A model generated the notes under the pieces. The model made no database searches, was not told where the DNA came from, and saw nothing but the letters and a program-made list of their open reading frames with translations. The translations under genes and the position numbers were made by a program. This document shows, one piece after another, positions 1 to 6,990 of a stretch of 14,905 nt of DNA. Within the stretch, counting starts at the first letter, position 1, and each line of letters begins with the position of its first letter. The stretch covers positions 6,881,685 through 6,896,589 of the forward strand of contig NZ_JAUDRJ010000003.1 of the NCBI RefSeq assembly GCF_030382115.1, read 5' to 3'. Source of the stretch: Nostoc sp. GT001 (GTDB lineage: Bacteria; Cyanobacteriota; Cyanobacteriia; Cyanobacteriales; Nostocaceae).

Positions 1-127
1 AGCTTGACTTTATCCAATTCCAAGAATTTTAATGATTATGCACTTGAGAGTAAATTTGTAAAGTATCAATTTATATAAAGATTCTTCTTAATCCCCTTTC
101 ATAAAAGGAGAAAAATAAATCTTTGCT

Positions 128-1228
128 TTAAACTTGATAAGTCTGCCTTATTACCTCTTCTATTGAACTTACCCGATGGAACACTTCTATTAATTCATGG
201 GATCTTGTTTTTCGCTTCGCCAGTAGCACTTTTAATGGTGTCAAATAATGAACATCTGGATCGTCTCCTAAAGCAACTTCGGCTGCTTGCAAGACTTTTG
301 TGGCATTCTCAAAAATATCTTCGTTGTCAAATGCTTCTTTTGCGGAAAGTTGGTGTAAGGCTGCATCGGGTACAGTTGCTCTACCTGGCAAGGTTTTATC
401 TAATACCAAACCTTTCAATAATGCCAGCAAAGCTGCGTAGATGAAAAAATCATCACAGCTATCACAAGCCTTAAATTCGATGCGTCCCACTTCCGCCGGA
501 ATGCGGGCAATTTTTGTTAAGGAAGGTGTGCTATTAATCAGTTGTTCTTCTTTTTGAACAAAAACCAGAGTAGCTGGTCTTTTTCCAGTTCTGATAAATG
601 TTCGTACCGATAGTCCATCCCATAAACCCCCATTATAAAAGGGAGAGCTATAACTAAAAGGAACGATATAGGGACTGTAATAAGTTAACTTTTTGCCAAT
701 ATCAATCACATCTTCAGTTGACAAATCTGCCACTGAAATATTTAAATCTGGCCCATAAGATACCATGTGAATATTCGCAGTTTGTTCGTCAGGATAAGCT
801 TCTAACTGTTTGATTTCATAATCGTTTAATGGGGGTTGAGGCTCAAAAGCTGGATTGTAAGGATTGAAACTAACCAAAACTGGTGATAAGCCAAAGTCAG
901 CGGCAACCTTACGTAGCAAGTCAAAACTTTCTGATAATTCAGTAATAGCGCCTTGAATATTAGAATGGATAGTTGTTCTAATCTCAATACCTTTAACATG
1001 ACAATCTATCACTTCATCAGAATCCGCAAATCTTTCAAATCCCTCAATGTACCATCTCTTCATTTTAATACCCGCATCGCCGACGCGGAGTTGAGGATAG
1101 TCACTGGGGTATGTGGGTAGCCTTGCAATAATTTGATTGAAATCAGCAAATTTTGTGTGGAAAAAATCAGCAAACTTTCCTTCTTTGTTTAAGAAAGCGA
1201 CTTCATGTTCAATGCCAAAGAAAAACAT
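128..1228 (-). CDS. GCS2-like glutamate-cysteine ligase / carboxylate-amine ligase
   Basis: A 366-residue protein with marks of the GCS2 (YbdK/plant-type glutamate-cysteine ligase) fold, which joins a carboxylate to an amine using ATP. Visible motifs are GIEHEVAF at residues 5-12 (E7 and E9 as likely metal ligands), SSPFYNGGLWDGLSVRTF near 194-211, matching the family's SPF...G...S.R substrate-loop pattern, and GRIEFKACDSCDDFF near 248-262, matching its E-R-x-x-D strand. It has no signal peptide or membrane segment, so it should be cytosolic. The start has AAGG nine bases upstream. It is transcribed away from the next gene, leaving a shared upstream region at 1229-1615. It does not begin like the usual cyanobacterial GshA as I recall it, so the true substrate may not be cysteine. 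The family is fairly sure and the substrate is not. Confidence 0.8.
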   Translation of the reverse strand: MFFFGIEHEVAFLNKEGKFADFFHTKFADFNQIIARLPTYPSDYPQLRVGDAGIKMKRWYIEGFERFADSDEVIDCHVKGIEIRTTIHSNIQGAITELSESFDLLRKVAADFGLSPVLVSFNPYNPAFEPQPPLNDYEIKQLEAYPDEQTANIHMVSYGPDLNISVADLSTEDVIDIGKKLTYYSPYIVPFSYSSPFYNGGLWDGLSVRTFIRTGKRPATLVFVQKEEQLINSTPSLTKIARIPAEVGRIEFKACDSCDDFFIYAALLALLKGLVLDKTLPGRATVPDAALHQLSAKEAFDNEDIFENATKVLQAAEVALGDDPDVHYLTPLKVLLAKRKTRSHELIEVFHRVSSIEEVIRQTYQV

Positions 1229-1615
1229 TAATATATACCTTAATTTTTTAGAGTTAACCTAATTTAACTAATGCCAAGCGATCGCAATCCCATAGAGAAG
1301 GAAGTAACATCAGTAAACGATTCATTAGAGAAAAGCGTCGGCGATATTTAGCTGGCAGGTTCGCATACTTAGAAAACTCCATCACTCTGTAGCGCAAATT
1401 ACAGTCTTGAACCTTATAAATATTTGAGATACTCCAATCGAATTCACTTTAAGCAGAAAAATTCTCAATAACGGTACAAATGGATTTTACCTTAAGACCG
1501 ACTGTTGCGATTTGAAAACTTCTCTGATTTATTTTTCTGTGTTGCTTCTACTATCTTCATAGTCACTGGGTAGGGTAGCGTAGTAGTGACTGAGGAAAGC
1601 TTGAGACGTGAGTTT
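1229..1615. promoter_or_regulatory. divergent intergenic region
   Basis: This 387-base gap lies between a minus-strand and a plus-strand gene, so it must hold both promoters, but I could not identify convincing -35/-10 pairs. It contains one HIP1 octamer at 1278-1285. A short inverted repeat, GTCACT at 1562-1567 against AGTGAC at 1585-1590 with a 17-base loop, lies just ahead of the plus-strand gene and could be an operator or chance. Confidence 0.35.
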
Positions 1616-2293
1616 ATGACAAGTACCGTTCAATCCCCCTACAGCAGCGAACAGATTGCCGCTTGGTTGCGTGGACTGCTTACTATTGCTTGGGCTGATG
1701 GTAATTTTGATGACCAAGAACAGGAATTAATTGCCAGCATCACCGAAAATGAATTAGCTCCTAAGATTAAATTCGATTCACTAGAGGTAATTACCGCAGA
1801 GGAATTAGCCGCAGCGTTGGGTAAAGGTACACCAGCCGCAGAAAATTTCTTAAGGACAGCGATAATGGTAGCGATCGCAGATGGTACTTATTCTCCCAGC
1901 GAAGATGAGGTTCTGCAACAGTTCTGCCAAGCCTTGGAACAGCCAGAGGAGTTACTCGAAGCCCTTCGCCAAACTCTGGAATACCCACAGCAAATTACCC
2001 CCACTATTGCCAGCCCTGGGCTGACAAAGCGTCAAATTAATGCCCTACACCCCCTGCAAGACTGGCTCGATGGGCTAGATATCCAAGACCCAAGAGTAGC
2101 CCGCTTTTTGTGTAAAATGATTCCTGCCCAGTGCCCTTTTGAGCGGGATGTCACCCTATTTGGACGCAAGATTGTGCATATACCACCGATGTGTAAAATC
2201 AACCCGTTATATGAGCAACTGGTAGGCTTACGTTTCCGCGCCCTCTCCTATTTAGCAGATAAATGCGGTGAAGATGTTTCACCATATATTTGA
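1616..2293 (+). CDS. TerB-like protein with Mo-nitro_C domain
   Basis: The 225-residue product has two parts. Residues about 12-125 look like a TerB-type helical domain: two related helix pairs, each with an AxADG(N/T) acidic turn (AWADGNFDDQE and AIADGTYSPSE), which in TerB families bind metal. Residues about 145-224 match the Mo-dependent nitrogenase C-terminal domain (Mo-nitro_C), with HPLQDWLDGL, four cysteines (C166, C173, C193, C217) and a conserved NPLYEQLVGLRFRALSYL helix. The domain name comes from fusions in a few nitrogenase proteins; alone it is of unknown function. I chose ATG 1616 because the peptide then begins MTSTVQSPYSS. A GTG at 1586 would add ten residues and remains possible. 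Neither start has a strong ribosome site. No signal peptide is visible, so it is probably cytosolic. Domain identities are confident; the role is unknown. Confidence 0.8.
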   Translation: MTSTVQSPYSSEQIAAWLRGLLTIAWADGNFDDQEQELIASITENELAPKIKFDSLEVITAEELAAALGKGTPAAENFLRTAIMVAIADGTYSPSEDEVLQQFCQALEQPEELLEALRQTLEYPQQITPTIASPGLTKRQINALHPLQDWLDGLDIQDPRVARFLCKMIPAQCPFERDVTLFGRKIVHIPPMCKINPLYEQLVGLRFRALSYLADKCGEDVSPYI

Positions 2294-2400
2294 GTAGGGG
2301 GCAGGGGAGTAGGGGAAAAGGTTAAAGGTTAAAGGGAAAAGGAATAAATTTAATCTTTCCCCTTTTCCCCTTACTCCTTTCCCTTTCCCCATACCCAATG
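2294..2400. repeat. purine/pyrimidine inverted repeat with heptamer remnants
   Basis: Directly after the stop codon lies a purine-rich stretch mirrored by a pyrimidine-rich one. GGAGTAGGGGAAAAGG at 2306-2321 pairs with CCTTTTCCCCTTACTCC at 2361-2377, with one extra base. The loop contains 7-base steps (GGTTAAA, GGTTAAA, GGGAAAA), and the right side ends in ATACCCA/ATGCCCA steps. Such heptamer repeats are common between genes in Nostoc-type genomes. The hairpin may end transcription of the upstream gene, but no clean U-tract follows. Confidence 0.6.
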
Positions 2401-2499
2401 CCCAATAAATAGTTCTGTAGTTGAGTGGAAAATCTGACTCTGCTTTTGGGAATACTTGATTTATTCACCTGACTAATCTAGAACTCAGGCATCATCAAT

Positions 2500-3249
2500 A
2501 TGAAAGGGATTAAACCATCTCTATATTTTGTACCCTTTTCCTTACCTTTGTATTTGCTTTCTGGTTTAACAGCACAGGTACAAGCTCAGTCGTACCATGC
2601 CAATAAAACTTGGCAAGTTAGTCAAACATTTAAGCCACCACAGCGGGGAAAACCTCCCGCAAGTGCTGGTGGTTCTACCCGTGGTAGCTCTTGCCTAACA
2701 GGCAAAAAACTGATAATTCCCTTAATGCCTCCAGATAAATTAGGGTTGACATTTGCTCAACATCCAACATTTTTCTGGTATATACCTCCATCTCAACTCA
2801 AAACAGCCAAGTTTCTGCTCTTGACTGAAGACCAGAATATATTTTATGAAACCTCTTTTACACTTCCAAATAAACCAGGAATTATTAGCTTTAAACTTCC
2901 TGATAGTGCCCCTGCACTTGCTGTAGGTAAAACTTATCACTGGTACTTAACAATTGTTTGTAATACTCAAGACTCTAGTGAAAATCCGACTGTAGATGGT
3001 TGGGTGGAACGCACTCAGCCAGAAGTAACCTTGTCGCAAGCGTTAGCAAAGGCAAATTTGTACAAGTTGCCCACCATCTATGCAGAAGCTGGGATTTGGC
3101 ATGAAGCGCTGACTAGTTTAGTGCAGCTACGCCGGACTGAGCCAAATAATTTCAAAGCAAGGCTGGATTGGAGACAATTTTTCAAGTCTGTAGGTTTGAA
3201 TGCGATCGCTTCCGAACCATTGATTGATTGTTGCACATCTAAGAATTAA
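2500..3249 (+). CDS. exported DUF928 family protein
   Basis: The 249-residue protein begins with a signal peptide: basic MKGIK, a hydrophobic core to about residue 24, and a likely cut after VQA at residue 29. The mature part opens with QRGKPPASAGGSTRGSSC near 48-65, the Gly/Arg-rich pattern that marks the cyanobacterial DUF928 family. A beta-rich middle follows (TFFWYIP, FTLPNKPGIISFKLP, GKTYHWYLTIVC), and then a helical end with a TPR-like stretch (LYKLPTIYAEAGIWHEALTSLVQL). It should act in the periplasm or on the cell surface. Its function is unknown. It lies 102 bases before a CHASE2 cyclase on the same strand. As I recall, DUF928 genes often neighbour CHASE2 genes, so it may serve that sensor. 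It has no obvious ribosome site. The family call is confident. Confidence 0.85.
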   Translation: MKGIKPSLYFVPFSLPLYLLSGLTAQVQAQSYHANKTWQVSQTFKPPQRGKPPASAGGSTRGSSCLTGKKLIIPLMPPDKLGLTFAQHPTFFWYIPPSQLKTAKFLLLTEDQNIFYETSFTLPNKPGIISFKLPDSAPALAVGKTYHWYLTIVCNTQDSSENPTVDGWVERTQPEVTLSQALAKANLYKLPTIYAEAGIWHEALTSLVQLRRTEPNNFKARLDWRQFFKSVGLNAIASEPLIDCCTSKN

Positions 3250-3286
3250 CCACAAAATTCAAAAAGGGTATTGGACATTGGGAAAA

Positions 3287-3342
3287 CTCCTAACTCCTAA
3301 CTCCCAACTCCTAACTCAGCACTCAGCACTCAGCACTCAGCA
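3287..3342 (+). repeat. short tandemly repeated heptamers (STRR), 8 units
   Basis: Eight perfect 7-base steps in two blocks: CTCCTAA, CTCCTAA, CTCCCAA, CTCCTAA, followed by four copies of CTCAGCA. STRR heptamer arrays are a known feature of heterocystous cyanobacteria. This one stops nine bases before the cyclase ATG, so it fills the place where a ribosome site would be and must lie in the 5' leader of any transcript from upstream. Confidence 0.85.
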
Positions 3343-3351
3343 CAAAATATT

Positions 3352-5592
3352 ATGTGGGCAAAGCTGAAACCGCACATCTGGCAATGGCGGGGTGTTTTAC
3401 TTGCTGTTCCCAATATTACAGCTCTGGTGATTGCACTACGCTTGACTGGATTACTGCAATTGTTGGAATTGGCAGGACTAGATCAATTTTTTCTCCTCCG
3501 TTCACAAGAGTCGGCTGATACCCGCATTGTCATAGTTGAGATTAATGAGGCAGATGTCCGCAAGCAGGGACAATGGCCTATGCCTGATGGAAAACTTGCT
3601 AGTTTGTTAGAGAAAATCAAACAGCAAAAACCCAGAGCGATTGGTTTAGATATTTATCGTGATTTACCCGTCAATCCCGGTTATCAAGATTTACTTAAGG
3701 TTTTTAAGTCTACTCCTAATTTGATTGGAGTCCAAAAAGTCTCTGATACGATTGATAGTTCGGCGGTTGATTCATCTCCAGAACTGAAGAAACTTAATCA
3801 AATTGGGTCGAATGATTTACCCATAGATGGAGATGGCAAAATTCGACGAGCATTATTGTACGTAAATTTAAATCATGATGAGATTCTGGAAAGCTTTGGG
3901 CTAAAACTGGCATTGTTGTACTTGAAACCTGAAGGTATTACTGCCAAGCCATCGGCAACTAACTCTAATTACTTGCAGTTAAATCGGGGTGTTTTCCCAA
4001 TTTTTGAAGCTAATGACGGAGGTTACGTCCGAGCCGATGCGGGGAGTTATCAAGTGCTGTTGAATTACCGAGGACGGATACAGCAGTTTACTAAAGTCTC
4101 TCTTACCGAAGTGCAAGAGAACCGCATCCCACGAGATTTAATGCGAGATAAGGTGGTATTAATTGGTGCTACCGCTGAGAGTTTGAAAGATTTATTCTAT
4201 ACGCCTTACAGCAGTAATGTCTTGACTGACCCGGAACGAATGGCGGGTGTAACAATTCATGCTAATTTGATTAGTCAAATTTTAAGTGCGGCAATGGAAG
4301 GTCGTCCACTGATTAAGTGTTTACCTGAGCCGCTAGAATGGCTATCAATTTTGATTTGGTCAATTATTGGTGCTAGCTTATGTTGGCTGCAACGCCACAG
4401 TAGCAACCAGAAAAACCTCATGGCTGTTAGTGTTTTGTTGGTAGGCGGCGGCTTAATTGGTGGCAGCTTTTTGGCGTTTTTGGCTGGTTGGTGGATTCCC
4501 GTTATCCCTTCAATGCTGGCTTTTGTTGGTTCTGCGATCGCACTTACTCAGTATATTGCTCAAAGTGCTACCGAGATGCGAAAAACCCTCGGTCGCTATC
4601 TAACTGATGAAATCGTCGCCAATATCCTCGAAACTCCTTCTGGATTAAAGCTAGGAGGAGAACGCCGAAAAGTTACGGTTCTTGTGTCTGATTTAAGAGG
4701 ATTCTCGGCTATTTCCGAACAATTGCCCCCGGAAGAAGTAGTAAAGATTTTGAATCTTTATTTGGGAACAATGACAGATGTGATTAACCAATATAAAGGC
4801 ACGATTAATGAGTTTATGGGTGATGGTATTTTTGTGATTTTTGGTGCGCCAATTAGTCGCAAAGATGATTCTGAACGAGCAATCGCTTGTGCTATTGCCA
4901 TGCAATTGGCAATGGAGCAAGTGAACAAACAAAATCAGCAAATGAATTTCCCAATCCTCGAAATGGGAATCGGTATTAATACAGGCGAGGCTGTGGCGGG
5001 GAATGTTGGTTCTCAAAAACGCGCTCAATATACAGTCATTGGCAGTCATGTTAATTTGGCCGCTCGAATTGAGTCTTATACAGTGGGAGGACAAATTTTA
5101 ATTTCCGAAAATACCTGTAAGGATGCCAATATTGACCTCCAAATTGCTGGGAAACTACAAATAGAACCAAAGGGAATAAAACACCCTGTGACAATTTGTG
5201 AAATTCGTGGCATTGGCGGTAAATATAATTTATTCTTGCCTAAATATGACGAAGACATAATTGTTCTGACTCAAAAAGTGTCTGTAGAATACTCCATTTT
5301 GCAGGGGAAACATACAGTAGGAACAGTATTTATGGGGGAATTGATTAGCCTCTCAGAAAAAGGAGCGCAGCTGCAATCGCCACATTCTTTAGAACTCTTG
5401 AGTAATCTCAAACTCAAGTTATTGATTGAAGCAGAAATGGCTACAGAAGAAGATATCTACGCCAAGGTGATTGAACAGTCTCATGTTGACGAGCATCTTT
5501 TTCTACTTCGGTTTACAGCAGTTCCCCCAAAAGCTAACGCAATTCTCAATGCACTGCGTCGAGCTGGGGTGAGATTAAGGTATCAATCTTGA
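3352..5592 (+). CDS. CHASE2-class III nucleotide cyclase with PilZ-like tail
   Basis: A 746-residue membrane sensor. One N-terminal membrane helix (about 14-33) precedes a CHASE2 domain outside the membrane (about 45-320, with IVIVEINEADVRKQGQWPMP). Three membrane helices (330-346, 356-378, 380-402) and a class III cyclase domain (about 435-610) follow. Metal-binding D447 (VSDLRGF) and D491 (FMGDG), and transition-state N568 and R572 (SHVNLAARIE), are all present, so it should be active. The purine-selecting pair is E487 and T561. Adenylyl cyclases have Lys at the first place and guanylyl cyclases have Glu, so GTP is a plausible substrate. Residues about 637-746 resemble PilZ, with SLSEKG at 666-671 in place of (D/N)xSxxG and no RxxxR, so c-di-GMP binding is doubtful. 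There is no ribosome site: a heptamer array ends nine bases before the ATG. Confidence 0.88.
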   Translation: MWAKLKPHIWQWRGVLLAVPNITALVIALRLTGLLQLLELAGLDQFFLLRSQESADTRIVIVEINEADVRKQGQWPMPDGKLASLLEKIKQQKPRAIGLDIYRDLPVNPGYQDLLKVFKSTPNLIGVQKVSDTIDSSAVDSSPELKKLNQIGSNDLPIDGDGKIRRALLYVNLNHDEILESFGLKLALLYLKPEGITAKPSATNSNYLQLNRGVFPIFEANDGGYVRADAGSYQVLLNYRGRIQQFTKVSLTEVQENRIPRDLMRDKVVLIGATAESLKDLFYTPYSSNVLTDPERMAGVTIHANLISQILSAAMEGRPLIKCLPEPLEWLSILIWSIIGASLCWLQRHSSNQKNLMAVSVLLVGGGLIGGSFLAFLAGWWIPVIPSMLAFVGSAIALTQYIAQSATEMRKTLGRYLTDEIVANILETPSGLKLGGERRKVTVLVSDLRGFSAISEQLPPEEVVKILNLYLGTMTDVINQYKGTINEFMGDGIFVIFGAPISRKDDSERAIACAIAMQLAMEQVNKQNQQMNFPILEMGIGINTGEAVAGNVGSQKRAQYTVIGSHVNLAARIESYTVGGQILISENTCKDANIDLQIAGKLQIEPKGIKHPVTICEIRGIGGKYNLFLPKYDEDIIVLTQKVSVEYSILQGKHTVGTVFMGELISLSEKGAQLQSPHSLELLSNLKLKLLIEAEMATEEDIYAKVIEQSHVDEHLFLLRFTAVPPKANAILNALRRAGVRLRYQS

Positions 5593-5814
5593 AATGGCAA
5601 CAAAGGGAGGTGTATGTAAATAGGATAAACCGAAAAATTAGGTAGTCTAGCTTTTTCTAAAACAGTAACAATTGTTGCTGATACAACCAAGCGATCGCGG
5701 TAATATTTTGGACTTAAGCCCGATCTAACTCCAATAACTCATAATTTCAACGAATAATTAATAATTCGTAATTTCTGCTATGAAGCAACTCACTTGAGTT
5801 CTGGAGTTAAAAAT
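5593..5814. other. intergenic region after cyclase
   Basis: No gene or clear terminator is seen. It holds one HIP1 octamer (5691-5698) and the near-palindrome listed separately at 5750-5769. The second half probably contains the promoter of the small gene downstream, but no promoter boxes are convincing. Confidence 0.4.
5750..5769. promoter_or_regulatory. 20-base near-palindrome, possible operator
   Basis: ACGAATAATTAATAATTCGT reads the same on both strands except for two symmetric A/A positions. The centre ATTAAT is itself palindromic. It lies 46 bases before a good Shine-Dalgarno-led leader ORF, a usual place for a dimeric repressor or activator site. AT-rich palindromes can also arise by chance, so this is tentative. 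Confidence 0.35.
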
Positions 5815-5862
5815 ATGATTTCTTCTAAAACTAAGATTCAATTACGTCCCAAGAACAAATGA
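5815..5862 (+). CDS. possible 15-residue leader peptide overlapping next gene
   Basis: The reading frame ATG 5815 to TGA 5862 encodes MISSKTKIQLRPKNK, a strongly basic peptide. GGAG lies at 5803-5806, eight bases before its ATG, which is a good ribosome site. Its stop codon overlaps the start of the next gene (ATGA at 5859-5862), and that gene has no good ribosome site of its own. The arrangement suggests translational coupling: ribosomes ending on the leader restart on the main gene. It could be chance, since short ORFs are common. Confidence 0.4.
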   Translation: MISSKTKIQLRPKNK

Positions 5863-6164
5863 CAAACGGAAACAAATTTCAAAGATTAGTAGAACTTGCA
5901 AATGATTATGGAATTATTTGTGAACCAACACCAGAAGAATGTTTGATTGCATCCTTGCCTGGAGACGATGATTTCTTATTAGCTTTTACTTGGTCTGGTA
6001 CTGTTGAGGGAGAGCCGCCAGAGCATGAATTAATTGCAATTAGCGTACAGGATATAGTCAAAGAAGTCACCGTTGCAGCTTGGCAGATTCCTTTTTATTT
6101 ATTCGGAAACGTTTTAAGACAGGCTCAGATGCTTGTCGCTGCCCACAAAGATTTTGTTAGCTAA
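5859..6164 (+). CDS. small acidic protein of unknown function
   Basis: A 101-residue soluble protein that I do not recognise. It is acidic, with PTPEECL and GDDDFLLAFTWSG in the first half, which looks like a compact alpha/beta fold, and a C-terminal amphipathic helix (PFYLFGNVLRQAQMLVAAHKDF). No signal peptide, membrane segment or cysteine-rich motif is present. The ATG at 5859 is preferred because it overlaps the stop of the short upstream ORF. No Shine-Dalgarno is close to it. It is followed by a strong terminator, so it is probably transcribed alone or with its leader. Composition and codon use resemble the neighbouring cyanobacterial genes. The short length, its own terminator and a sensible amino-acid composition support a real gene. 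Confidence 0.7.
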   Translation: MTNGNKFQRLVELANDYGIICEPTPEECLIASLPGDDDFLLAFTWSGTVEGEPPEHELIAISVQDIVKEVTVAAWQIPFYLFGNVLRQAQMLVAAHKDFVS

Positions 6165-6190
6165 GAGACAAGCCATATCTTAAAACTGCT

Positions 6191-6222
6191 ATCCCTGTCA
6201 ACTATCCGTGGCAGGGATTTTT
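6191..6222 (+). terminator. intrinsic terminator of the small gene
   Basis: ATCCCTGTCA at 6191-6200 pairs with TGGCAGGGAT at 6209-6218 (ten pairs, one of them G-U), with an 8-base loop, and five T residues end the stem. It lies 27 bases after the stop codon. This is the best Rho-independent terminator in the window. Confidence 0.85.
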
Positions 6223-6849
6223 ATTTCAACTACTGCTTTAAAGATTTATAAAATATTCTCTGTCGAAAGTAAAAAAGAAACAATTAATCTTTTCTTTTAT
6301 TAATTTTTTTAACCATTTTAATTCTCTTAACTGTCTTAACTGTCTTAACTGTCTCTTAATGTAGTTATTTAACTGTCTGCCTCACTTTTTTATACTTCCT
6401 AAAAAGTTAGTATAAAAATTTACTTATATTTAGGAAGTTGCAAAAATAGTAACAATATATAGTAACCACTTTAGACAGTATTTATGCCCTTTTTATATGC
6501 TCTACAGGCTAAAATAAGCTGTGCAGCTTGGGAAGATGAGACAAGAACAATTACATAGTTACAAAGTCAAATTTATGACTTGTTATTACAGTTGCTATTA
6601 TTTAGTTTTTTAAAGTTTAAGTAATTGTCTTTTATATTTATCTGCTTGCAAGTTCAGTAAAATCATGGTTTTATCAAGTTAACGACCAAGCTATAAAAAG
6701 CGGTTAGTTTGATAGCTATCTAATAGATAGTGAAGTTTAATGTGGCTATTGTCATATCAATTACGGTAATTACTAGTTATTAAAATACTTGCGCATTTAT
6801 GTGTTTTTGCATCTATGCGTCAGTTCTAATAAGAAGTTTTCAACCGGAT
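6223..6849. other. long AT-rich intergenic region
   Basis: More than 600 bases without a supported gene. It contains three tandem copies of CTTAACTGT (6326-6352) and a 10-base inverted repeat, ACTTCCTAAA at 6394-6403 against TTTAGGAAGT at 6429-6438 with a 25-base loop. It must hold the promoter of the downstream lipase-like gene, or an unrecognised small RNA. The base composition is more AT-rich than in the flanking genes. Confidence 0.5.
6326..6352 (+). repeat. three tandem 9-base repeats
   Basis: CTTAACTGT occurs three times head to tail at 6326, 6335 and 6344. A degenerate continuation follows, and a further TTTAACTGTC lies at about 6369. The related string TTTAACTGTCTGC is seen again at about 9240, upstream of the molybdoenzyme gene. 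Confidence 0.7.
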
Positions 6850-6975
6850 ATGATATCAGTCGGCATAGTGGGTCAAGAACAAAATTCAAAGCCCTACATA
6901 TCAAATAGCATTCCTGTCCAACAGCAAAAAGAAACGTCTCAGTTTTCAAGTTTGAATCTGTGTAAATTCAGGTAA
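6850..6975 (+). CDS. possible 41-codon ORF ahead of the lipase gene
   Basis: An ATG at 6850 opens a 41-residue frame ending at TAA 6973-6975, 15 bases before the lipase start. The peptide begins MISVGIVGQEQNSKPYISNS and is Gln/Ser-rich, with no signal peptide or known motif. There is no convincing ribosome site. It may be a leader or small protein, a remnant of an N-terminal coding part, or chance. Confidence 0.22.
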   Translation: MISVGIVGQEQNSKPYISNSIPVQQQKETSQFSSLNLCKFR

Positions 6976-6990
6976 GCAAGGAAAAGACAA

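Noticed and set aside
1586..1615. GTG start ten codons upstream for the TerB/Mo-nitro_C protein
   Set aside because: The extra residues have no family-like features and ATG 1616 gives a plausible start. It is kept only as an alternative.
4693..5094. A 133-codon minus-strand ORF opposite the cyclase domain
   Set aside because: It lies fully antisense to strongly conserved catalytic sequence and has no recognisable motif.
5604..5619. Strong AGGGAGGT followed by ATG-TAA, a possible start-stop element
   Set aside because: Only three bases separate GGAGG from the ATG and no gene follows closely, so it is probably chance.
6484..6558. A 24-codon ORF in the AT-rich gap
   Set aside because: No ribosome site, no motif, and a length expected by chance.
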